From positions 2,810,501 through 2,874,500 of the forward strand of contig OX638133.1 in assembly GCA_951804985.1 (NCBI GenBank): DNA of 64,000 nucleotides. The letters are read 5' to 3'. Of the stretch, positions 28,801-40,800 are shown piece by piece (positions within the stretch are counted from its first letter, which is position 1; every line of letters begins with the position of its first letter). This stretch comes from Dryomyza anilis (Eukaryota > Arthropoda > Insecta > Diptera > Dryomyzidae). Below the pieces are notes generated by a model, which saw only the letters and a program-made list of their open reading frames with translations, was not told where the DNA came from and made no database searches. The position numbers and the translations under genes are program-made.

Positions 28801-31800
28801 GACTGCTTTTGATTCATTTCATCTTTGTTTTTATTTAATTTAAAGCAAAAGAATTCTGTCACGGGAATTTCGGACCATTTTTTGACGAATCACTTTTCGC
28901 TTAGTTTTACAAAATAAGAGGGTATATTTTTTGAGAATATAATGAAAAACCAAAAATTGATTTATGATTATCCAGAACATAGTTCAAAGTAATACAGAAA
29001 TTACAAAAAAAAATATTTATTCTACTTTTTAAAATAGACCCTTCCATTTTACGTAACAAAGAAAAACTTGAATACAAATTTTAGGCCCTTTTCAGACATT
29101 TCTAAGAATAAAAAAATATAGTATTAGTTTTTTAAAAACTTAAAATGTAATTATTGTTTTAATTGTCAAGACTATTTTTAATATAAGTACTAATAATAAT
29201 TAATATTCCTGTATATTTTATAAATATTAATATCCAAACTCGGACATTTTGTTTTTTTTGTTGGTTTATTTTTGAAATTTTTTTAGTATTTAGGATATAT
29301 TGGTTAAACAAAAAAAATCAGTTATGGTTATCCAGAATATAGTTCAATGTAATGACAGAAATTATTAACTTTTTTTCATCTGTATAGAACTTCGGTCGAG
29401 CTCTCTCACAATTTGAGCTGTGCGTGTTATATTTGTACTTAAATTGGTGGGACCTACAGTTTATTGCTGAATCCGAACTGCGTGTGAGAGCTTTTCTTAC
29501 TCTCGTAGGTATAGAAAAAGTTTTCTATGCAAAAGATGTTGGCAGTCGCTGGGAATCGAACCGTGGACTCGTAGTCCAGCGACTTTTCGCTCGTAGTCCA
29601 ACGCAATAACCAGACGATGTACCGACGCTATATCTATTCTACTTGTTATAATATTCTCTTTTAGGTTACATAATTCGAAAAAACAGATTATGCTGTTTGT
29701 ATTAGCATTCGAGAGTTATATGGTATTGATAATTGCCACAACCTCATAGTATAATTTAGTATTATTATTATAGGAACAATGTTCTCGATTCATGCCCTTG
29801 TAGTCGATGATGACAATTCCTGCTGGGACAGTATATATATTACTTAATTAAACTATTACCCAACCAAACTTATTCGGTTTTTCCAAATGTAAAGTCGTTT
29901 CTTATAGCCAAAAACTGATAGATTGTAGTTGGGACTACAACTAATTCAGAACAATTTGGGCTATGTACAACGATATTAGTTGTATTGTCAAAATATCAAA
30001 AATTCAAAAAATAAAGTCATATATTTTATAAAAAATTAAATAGTTCTGAATTCGTGACCGATGTCTAAATTGGCCAAATATTTTGTCTTGGAAAGGCTTT
30101 ACAACGTTATCGTTTTATAAAAAAATGTTTTATAAAAAAGTTATAATAATTATAGAGTCAAATATAATACCCAGTAAAACCTACACTACATCTATTTAAC
30201 CTAAACCAGTTGGGAAGGTTAGATCACATGGGAAATTTTAAAGTAGGTGTAATTATGATAGTTAGGATTATCAAAATTATAGTCGGTCTAAGCCGACTAT
30301 AAATACCCTACACATATGTGTGGTTACCATTCAAAGTGATATATAGGTCACCAGGGTATCGAATCCTGAAAATAACTACAAACATTCAATCGCTGAAGAA
30401 TTTCCATTCATTTGATAGCCATATTTACAAATGGGTAGGTGTACCGAATTTCGATTTTTTTTTTTGTGAACCACAAGTCTTTTCGCCGGAAAACATTATT
30501 ATCATGTATTTGAGCATGATGTCAATATATATTTGACCAACAAAGTTTACCTAAGCACGTATACATAAAAATTGATCTTTATATGTACATTTTATATGTG
30601 GTATTTGAACATAAGTGGTCGGATCATAGGTCACCATGGACCGATCTCGCCAATTTTTTCGCACATACAGCGTAGGTATATTAGTAATCTAAGTTATAAG
30701 TTTCATTTATCTAGCTCTTCAATTTTAAAAGTCTTAGGGATTTCAACAGACAGACGGACAGACAGACGGACAGACAGACGGACAGACAGACGGACAGACG
30801 GACATCGCTAAATCGACTCAGGAGGTCATGCTGATCAAGAATATATATACTTTTCCATACCGGAGATGCTTTCTTCTGGGTGTAACAAACGGCGTACCAA
30901 ACTGAATATACCCTTTCACTCTTAGTGTAGGGTATAAAAATCATGACCAATGACTGTCGTAAGATTAGGCAAACTATATTTGTTCTGTAATGATTAACAT
31001 GCCAAATTGTTAAGACATCTGATTAAAAACACGATTTTCGGTTTATATAGTAATGAATTTATAAAAACCTCATTACATTTACAACTCAGAAATGTATATT
31101 TTATGCTTCAATATTTTACTACAAAAAAGCATGCAATATTTAATCCAAGAAATCGCACATTCCTTAATAAATCCACAAAATCTCGATAAAATTTATTTTA
31201 TTACTCTTTCTTAACTTTCAATACTACGTAGCTACGTCTCTATTTCTACGCAACACGCAACGATTTAGTGCTATTTTTAATTACGGGTGGCCCCTATTTT
31301 TATTATTATTTCGCCAAACACACCTCACGCCCCGAAACGGGCTGCTAGAGCAGAGTAATTGGAAAAACATAGTGGAAAAAACACTCTGACCTACATGAGA
31401 CCATTACAAGTGGGGCTGCGTCGAATGTTGGAGCAGTCATGATACGGTTTGGAGTTGCTCTGGCTCTGTGTGTGGCTCAATAGGTCAGAGAACACACATA
31501 GCGTAGTACAATTGGTACTAATCGGGCGTTAACCGCAAATGCTTTTATTGAAACGTACGTCTTATGTAGTCATCGTCGAAGTCGTAAGTTTAACTGTTAC
31601 GCGTTATGCGGTTGGAGCTACACGGAATGGTACGATACGGGACGTAATGGAACATAAGGTTCGCTATTGTTATTGCTCACTCAGATGGTGTGTGTTCCGT
31701 GCTCTGTACTCTGACTTACTTTGCACTTAATGGCACCACTTGGGAGGACCGCTTAAACTATAAAATACCACTGATGGAAAAGTGAAGACATTACGATGAA

Positions 31801-34800
31801 CTTAAATATAGCAAGAAATGTTCAATCAATAGTTGTGAATTTGATGAAACATAAAAAGCTGCGTCTGTGACTGCTGCTACTTTAAGGAAAAGTCAACTCA
31901 CCTGCTGTGTGTCCATTGCTCTCGAGCGGTACACCCTTTCTGGGTGGCTGTGGTGGTACTGGTGGGGCAACATCGAGGTCTAAGCACAAGTATAACAACA
32001 ATACATTGGTTTGTGGTCGGCGGTGGTATGTTTGGATGGACGGATGGATGGGGGTAATTGGTGGGAAGAGAAACAAAACACAATGATAGTTAAGCCAATT
32101 TGTTCTTTGGTCTGTTAAGAATTTAGAATTTATCATGAGGGTGAACGAGAAAGTCCTGCCGCCTGTTGCCAAAACCAAAAGGGAAATTAGCGCCGGGTAA
32201 ATGAGGCATTAACACTGATAAAGCTCGAGATTAATTGCACAAGTTAAGGTATGCAGCCGACCAGGTACTTTTGGAGCTGCGTACATAGTATGTAGATGGC
32301 AAAGCAAAAGCAATAGTAGTAGTTAGTGGCTTTAAATGTAAGGATGCTGACCCAAATGCAAACCAATTTGTATACAAACCTTAAACCAGAGCTATGATAG
32401 GTCAGAATTAAGCTCTCCCTGAGACTTACTATTGTTCTGATATTCTTAAATCATACCAAGATGTTATCAAATATTTAAACGTAAGGATACCTCTTTCCAA
32501 GTCACCCATACCAATAATGAGATTAAGCTGTCCATCGGTATGACTTGTCTTGGTATTTGACGTACCCGAGTCACTGGAGCATATAAACGCGATTTGTTTC
32601 TCAGTGATAAATGAGTATAAAAGACTTCAGTCAAGTTTACTATAGTTCAAATACCCTATATTATCAAGACACTGTACTCTACACATCTCATACCAGTCGA
32701 CATTTCGTACGATGTTATGCCAAAGGGCACCTCTTAGCAATAATGAGATTAAGCTGTCCATTTGCATGGCTTGGTATTTGACGTATCCATCTCGAGTCAG
32801 TTATAGCTATATGAATTCGAAAGACTTCAGTCAAATGTTTAATACCTCGTATGCTCTAGGATATGTTTGTCTGCGTTATCATCTAAATCTCATCTAAATC
32901 GCATCTAAATCTCATCTAAATCTCATCTAAATCTATGTGCATAATAAGAGTTAATAAGTATTGTTTTAACCTTGAAATTTGACAGCAGTGGATTTCTTTA
33001 GACTGCCACATGTGCCGGAACACGCAGGATGTACACTGGACTTTTTCCAGAAGTCTAAGGCAGCTTCGTCCGGTACATAACGCGCTTTCGGCTGATGTTT
33101 TTTCGGATCAAAGTTTTGATTAGCAAATATATCGTAGTATGGCTTCAAAATGGAGTTTCGTTTGGCGCACTTCTGATGTTTAGCCGATTTTGGTGGACGC
33201 GGTGGCGAAGTCGAATTAGCACGTCGTCGTTCAAGTTTACGCAGGCAACGTTTTACCTGTTGTGTTTTACAACTAAGATTGTTGCAGCCGTCTGTTGTTG
33301 TATCACCGATCAATGCATTATCGACCGGTTTGGGATACTTATGAGCTATCCAACTGGCCGTCAAATGTGGCGCAATATCCTTCATATCGCTTATATCTGG
33401 ACTGGAACACGACATTTGTACACCTAATGGTGATACACGTTGTCCGCTACTTTCAAATTTACAACGGGTACGTTGGACACCATCACCCGAACTGCGTATT
33501 GGACTTGGACTTTTGTATCTTTTATTAACATCCTGTTTCAGTGCTGCTGTTTTACTAATGATATCAATATGTGGCATTAGACGGTCTTTATGTGGCACTG
33601 GAGATATGACTTTTCTGCTTCTATTGCGTCCACGTGCCGCATGCGTAGATTGACACTGATTTTGCAGCTCAAATTTATGTGTTATCCAGGATACATCACC
33701 GGTTTCATTTATATTGATGATGGTCTTGAAGGCGTCTTTTGAACCAGCATTGATATTATTCAACTCTGGATCGCTGCGCACCTTTCTCAGCGGACTAAGC
33801 CCAAAAAAATGATGTTGCTTCTTTTGTGGACGACCGAGGCTTTCGAATTTGTCTTTGATTTTCTGCACCTCACCGGTACGAACGCGGTGAAGATATGTAG
33901 ACATTTGTGACTGTGGCGAAGCGCTACGTGAACGGTAGTATGGTTCCATATCATGGAAATCATGGAAATCATGTTCTTGGGCCTCTTCAGTATCGTTCAT
34001 TATATTGTGTGATTCTTCTTGTGGCATATCTGGTGGCAGTGGTGGCGGTGGACGCGAGGGAAAATTTACTCGCGCCGAATGTTTTTCACCAAACATATCA
34101 TGTAAATCTGTAAGTGAGGAGCTCAACTCCTTGTGGTTGGGTCCAGGTGGTTGGTGCGAACGCAAATGCATGTTCTCCGCAACAACTCGCATCACTTCAT
34201 CCTCATCTGGCGATGAGTCTTCACGTGCATGATATATGGTTTTGGGCGGTTCATCATATTTCTTTTCCTCGAAATATTGAATTTTCTCCGAAATGGCATC
34301 TCTTTCTCGCAAAGAGTTAAGTTTATTTGACTTAATCGGTGCATCTTGTTTATAAATGCTCTTTGATGGCAGTGGTGGTGGCGGTGGTATTTCTACCGGT
34401 CGTGGTAGTGAGAATTTTGCATTTTCCGCCGCAATAGCGCCACGTGTTTCACGTGCCAGCATCACTGGTGAGTTGGAACGCGTAGAACGTGCTTGGCATT
34501 CCAGATTGGTGTCCTTTACATCAGTCGCTTTATATTGCTTGGCACTGGCCTTATTGGCTGCTTGTTTACGTCGCATCACCGGACCCATGAGGTCCTCCTT
34601 TGTTATAGATGAATTGCAGCGAACTTTTAAGTTGTTCGCTTCTGCACCTGGCTTCGTGTCCTTATTTACAGTCACCACGTACTCTTCATTGAGATTAGAT
34701 GTGGTCGGATGTTTTGACTCTGGACTGTAGATTTCATTAAGTTGATGCGTTATCTTTAGAATTTGGTCTTTTGATAGAGTACTCACTAGCCTATTACTGA

Positions 34801-37800
34801 GACAAATCTCATTTGTTGCATCGTCACATTTTGTTTTTTGTTGTACCGCGAAGCTACCACTCTCAGGATTATATTTTACCTCCATTGAGGAGGCCAAATC
34901 AGCGACTGTATTGCTGCGCCAATAAGGTTTGTAGATGTCTTTTTTCGCTTCCACCTCCTGTCGTTTAGCCTCATCACACCATTCCTGATGTATTTTATTT
35001 TCAAAATCATCACGTAAGTCCTCCACAGACTTATTTTTAGCTCGCAAACCAAAATCCTTTTCTTCATTCCATTTCACATCCTCCACATCTTTGGGTCGAA
35101 ATACGAAATCCTTCTCACGCTGATCCTGCTTGAGTTTGTCTACCAAGTAACTAAGCTCCTTTTCGGCACGTTCATGCAGACGCAACTTGCGCCACTCCTC
35201 AAAATCAAGAGCTTCACCTTCGGGACGTATTGGCTTTAAATTTCCTGTCGAGGTAGCACGTTCCAATTGCCCAACGCGTTCCAGCGTACTGTAGAAACGA
35301 TTTAAGTCAGTAAATCGATCGGAATTATTGCGATAACGACACGTTGGACTGTGTCTGTCGGTGCTGGCTACAGACGTGGCACTATGTGCTAACTCACCAC
35401 AGAGGTATAAACCGCGTTTGGAGCGATCATCTGCGCTACTTAAACTACTGGCACGTACCACGTTAAGTGCATTTACTTTGCTACCTGGACGTAAACCCTC
35501 TATGCGGCGCCTCGAAGGAGATCTTACCTCACGTTGTGTTTGTGGAACTCGCACCTCTCGGGTTGGTGAGAATTCTCTATGTTGCATATGTGGGCTCGGT
35601 GATACTGGACGGGCAATGTCGCATACTGCGATTGGTACATTTGAACGTGGCTCACTTCGACTACGCTGTTCAATGCGCCACACAAGATCCTCAATGCCGC
35701 CTCCATCTCCGAACTCGGAATTATTTTCGCAAGGTTCATACGTGTCCTTTGTCCTTTCGTACTCTTGTGCTTCATATTCATAGTCAGGACTATAGATGGG
35801 ACTGAGACTGTGAGTCTGATTGACAAGAAGGTATTTCTGATCAACTAGTGATGTCGGTTGAAAGTCCGAATTATTGTATTCATTCCAAAATCTCGTTTTC
35901 TCATGCACCAACGATGACATTGATGCGTCGCCATTTACCACATTCGCCACTGGAGATGATTCTCTGGAATAATGCGAAGTATAGAAAATTTGATTGTTGC
36001 TTGGTTGTGGTCGCAATTTTGGCGGCGGAGCTGAAGTTTCCTTTCGCGATTTTGGAACTAAAGCAATTTCTTTAATACGTCGCAAGACATTGCTCTCACT
36101 CTTACTACCGGTTAAAGCATTTGCTTTCGCCGAGGGTTTTGCAGCGGATCTTCTGATATGCTTCGTGCATTCTTTGATAGTGGAGCCGATAGATTTGGTT
36201 GGCAGTTTCTTAGTAGTTGTTGATAACTTTTGCTGCAATTTGGAGGGAGTGGAGTCTACAGAAAAGGTGGAGCTCGTACGTGCCAAACTAGTGGTTGAAC
36301 TATGCTTCGGAATAGTTTTCGCGGAGGCGCTCTTTTCCAATGTTTTTACTTTGCCATTTGGAAAGCGATGAGCGACCGGCTTTATTGCTGGCTTGTTAAA
36401 CTCCTGTTTGGTGATAATATTAACACTTTTCAGTTTAGGTGTTTGAGGCAGACACATAGAATGACGAGTCGTTGTGCTCACACTGAAGTTCGGATAACGC
36501 GTCGGCGACAAAACACGTGGCACTGATTTGCTGCGAGCATACATGGGACAGGTGGCATATGAACGTATGGCTTGCTTAACTTCAGCGGGTGATTTCAAGG
36601 AAGGATCACGCAGTATATTTGTGCTAGCCTCGAAATTTGTACGCCCCACGGGCAAGGTTGTCTCAAGTCGCTTCTTTTCCTCGGCGAACGTGCGTTCCTT
36701 TGAAATACTGCGTCCGAAGGCGACAGGACTGCGACTAGACTGACGCAAGGCGGCAACACGTGTTTGTGCCTGACGTGTTGGACTTAAGGAGCGCAGGCGT
36801 ATTGTCTGCTGTATACGCGATATGCGTGTATCTTTTGGTACTGCGTCCCTACAGGACTTATCTTCTTTGGAGTGCACAGATAAAAGTGTACTGTTTACGG
36901 CACCAGCTGACTTGGAGCGACATAGTGGCTCACGACGTCCATGTTTGCGCACTGTAAAAGTGCCAAATTTGTTCACGACACTTTGTGCAGCGATCTTCGG
37001 CTCAGGACTCTGAAAGCACTGATCATGACGATGCGAACTCGATGCAGAAGTTGGACGTTTCATCGGCTCAGTCTTGGTGCTGGTAACCTTGACCGTAGTG
37101 CGTGTGCGCGAAGACTTTCGGTTTGGCGGTGGTGGTGGCGGCGGCGCCGTACAAGGCGGCTGCTTACTTTCCATTGCAATAAATGAGGGCATATGTTTGG
37201 AAAATGGATTGTACATTTTTTCTCCGGGCGAATTTTGCAATTCCGGTAGCACTTCGCCAATAGGATCGTTCTCTGGTGATGTATTCTCCTTGGTTGTGAT
37301 GACCTCTTTGCTGTGCACACGAATTTTAGTCAATGTCGGTGTAATTTGAAAATATTCAAATTCCTCGACAAATTCTTTCGGTTGTTTTGGAAGAAAGGAA
37401 ACAAATTGAAGAGGCTTTAAAATGTATTCTTGCGAAAACGGTGCACATTACCAAAATTAAATTGCGATTTTAAACTTCAACTGGTGTACAACAACGGTGT
37501 ATTTAGTTCGGTGATAGATTTCGGTGGTCAGAGAATTAACAAGTTTTAGTGGAAAACTCGAGACTGCGCACTCTTTATGGAGTAAGATTACCCGAAGTTG
37601 TGAATGTGTTTTGTAAGAATTTATTAAATTTTATAAATAGATAGATTTTTACCATTAAAGCTAAGATTTAAATAGAGTTGTACTAGGAAAAGCACACGAA
37701 CGATATTTTTACGGTACTGTTCAAGCGAATCAGGACTCGATGATATTTGGAGAATACTTTTAATTTTCAACTCGTATATCGAGAATACATCGAACGATAT

Positions 37801-40800
37801 CTCTAATTTCGGTCGTGCGCTATACTCCTTAGTGGGTGTTTTTGTTAGTAATCTAGGCCAAAGGCATGTTATTTACAACGAAGAGAAAGCACCAAAGAAG
37901 CCCCGTCCAAATTCTACTCCAAAGTGATGGAAAGTACTTTTTGCTACCGCCACAATTACACTTCTTGCTGCACATTAAGAACAATGTTGGTGCGCCAAGA
38001 ATGAATGCCTTACTACACAGTTTTTATGGTGTTGGCCGGGTAACGTCGGAGTTAGCAAAGAGACTGTCGAACAAAGTGAATGGTTTTTTTAGTAAATGTG
38101 GAAATTTAATTCGATGTACGTTGCAAAAACGTAGCACATGAAGTGCACGACGCAGTGCAGGTCAATGCTGACCATCAACGTGGATGGGTGGTATGGCTAC
38201 CACTCGACTTTGCTGACGTTTGTCAACACTGTGCCGTACATTCTAAGTGCTAGCGCCGGGAGTGATTCGTTTTTGTTGTTGTTATTAAAGGAATGCTACG
38301 GTGAAGTATGTCTGTGTTTGTGTGTGCCCATGTGTGTGTGTGTGCGTGTTAGCTTTCTACATACCTTTGGGTTTCTCCGGCGCTGGTTTCCGGAAACCGA
38401 AGAGTGGTGGTTCGCCGCCCGACTGGACGCTCTTGTATGCCTGCTTCTGCTCGACTGGACTCAGTGGATTACGCAGCGGCACTTCCTTTTTGCGGAAAAC
38501 TAGATTCGAATCACTAGCGTAACCAGATTCCTTGGCCAATGCTCTATAGTTGTGACAAATGCATTGGAGTGCGGTGGTGCGAGGGGGTACGCGGGTGGAA
38601 ACGTGCCGTTCAGCGAAGCGTACGTGTTCGTTATGACGTCGAAATGATTGGTTGGTTGAGTGGAGTTGGTGGTCGACGACGATGATGATGACGGCGATTT
38701 CGTTGACGTGGCCAAAAGAAAAATTATAGAAGAGCAGAACAAAAAAATGAGAAAAGTGAAAAATTAATGTTGATGAAACAATTTCGAATTATTTGATTTT
38801 CTTGTTGCCATGAATGGTCAAAGTTTAAAATTTAAATGGCGAGTATTTGCAAGAGGAACTGTTATAGCGATGGGAAAAAGTATTCACAATTGTATATGGA
38901 GGAGAAGTTTTAATGTGAACGACAAGTATTTTTGTAACAAAGTGTCATAGCGATGAGAGTTTTTTGTCCGAATCTCCTAAAGAATTAGGGTTAGAATTCT
39001 AACCCAGATATCTCTTCGATAATTTTAAGCTAAGTCATTTTTTTGCATATAGAATTCTTCCGTAATCACTTCTTCGGAGAATAATTATCTGTTCCCGCGT
39101 TTTCTCATTATCATTCTTATCAATGATTGAAAAAAAAAATAAAATTTTCGTTACACTTTCTGAATGGGAAAGTAGTACTAGAGAAGAAACGGGAAATATG
39201 TCATGAGAAAAAGTCTGGGGACATTTTTCCTGAGATTTGTCCGGGAAAAATGTCTCGAGAAAAAGTCTTGGGCACATATTTCTGAGATGAATGATAGGGA
39301 GAAAGAAAAATCACTAGAGAATCTAGAAAAGATTTGTCCGGGAAAAATGTCTCAAGAAAAAGTCTTGGGCACATTTTTCTGAGATGAATGATAGGTAGAA
39401 AGAAAAATCCCCAGAGAATCTAGAAATAAATTGTCCGGCAAAAATGTCTCAAGAAAAATTCTTGGGAAATTTTTACTGAGATTTGTGTGGGAAAAATGTC
39501 TCGCGAAAAAGTAATGGGTACATTTTTCTGAGAAGAATGATTAGGGGAAAGCAAAATCCGCGGAGAATCTAGAGAATTATAAGGGGAAAGAAAAATCCCA
39601 GAGAATCTAGAGAAGAATTGTCCGGGAAAAATGTTTTGAGAAGAAGTCCTGGGAAATTTTTCCTGAGATTTGTCCGGGAACAATGTCTCGAGAAAAAGTC
39701 GTGGGAACATTTTTCTGAGAGAATAAATGTGCGCGTTGTATTTCCATGATTGAGCGTTGTTGATATTATAAAAAAATCCATTTAGCCCTAGTATGGGGAA
39801 GTACTTCGTGTTAGAATCTTTCCAGGAACTTTTCTCCGAGAGATAATTTTCCATGGAAAGAATAGTTTGAGGAACAACTGTCCGTGGTATAATTATCGGG
39901 GAACAATTGTCCGGTTCGCGGTATTTCTAGTCGATGTTGTTCGAATCTATTTGGTAGTTTTATAATATAAATACTAGTTGATAAATGAATATACGATAAT
40001 ATGGATTATATACGATAGCATTATCTTTACTAAAATAATCTAGAAAATTTTGACATTTTGGACAATGTACCGGCTCTCGATCGAATTCTAATCGAACTTA
40101 AACATAAGATTTGTAAATAAACGGTTTTAAATTTAAAGTCACAATACAAACAATCTTGTCCAAAGGAATTCAAATCAAAGCAATGAATTAGACATTGAAT
40201 TCAAAAAGATATTTGATGGAAACTCGATCGAAAGCTGGAATATGACCCTTTTCTATTCGAATTCAATTGAATATCAAATAGAATTATTGAAAATGAGAAG
40301 TATTATCTCGAGAAAGTATTATTTCGGGGAAGTATTATATCGGGGATGTATTGTCTCAGAAAAGTATTCCCTCTGTGATGTATTATCTTGGGGAAGTATT
40401 TTCTTGGAGAAGAATTTTATATGCAATTCTATGGAAAGCTGGAACACGCCCATTTTCTATTAAAATTCAATCAAATATCATATATAATTTTCGGTTATGG
40501 ATATTTTTTCAACCTAATTGTATCAGAGAATAATAGTCTTCGGGAAAATTATCTCTGAGAAGTATTGTCTCGAGAAAATGTTATTTCGGGGATGTATTAT
40601 CTCGCGGATATATTGTCTCAGGAAAGTATTCTCTCTGAAATGTATTATCTTGGGGAAGTATTTTCTTGGAGAAGAATTGTATATGCCATTCGATAAAAAG
40701 CTGGAACACGACCCTTTTCACTCGAATTGAATTAAATATCATATAGAACCAGAGAATAATTGTCTCATTATTTCGGGGAAGTATTATCTCGGGAATGTAT

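Larger units (their letters stand above)
22034..31901 (-). other. CAP large intron, proximal part (9.9 kb)
   Basis: Contains the putative short-isoform promoter, MITE copies 3 and 4, SINE copies 2 and 3, family-C copies 2 and 3, the 26-kb GC island and the 30.3-30.9 kb repeat. 22250-22600 is GC-richer unique sequence upstream of the promoter. 31200-31780 is another unique GC-richer block, with a minus-strand donor-like GTGCAAA|GTAAGT near 31720. 27680-28240 and 28700-29370 are A/T-rich with nothing recognised. Confidence 0.7.

Noticed and set aside
33095..37349. Many plus-strand open frames opposite the giant exon (for example 34356-34730, 35994-36371)
   Set aside because: They are antisense shadows of the CAP exon; the minus frame alone carries SORBS-type splice phase and composition.
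39420..39854. 144-codon minus-strand open frame
   Set aside because: A translation of the roughly 97-bp minisatellite; the protein repeats [17 protein letters not shown] with the DNA period.
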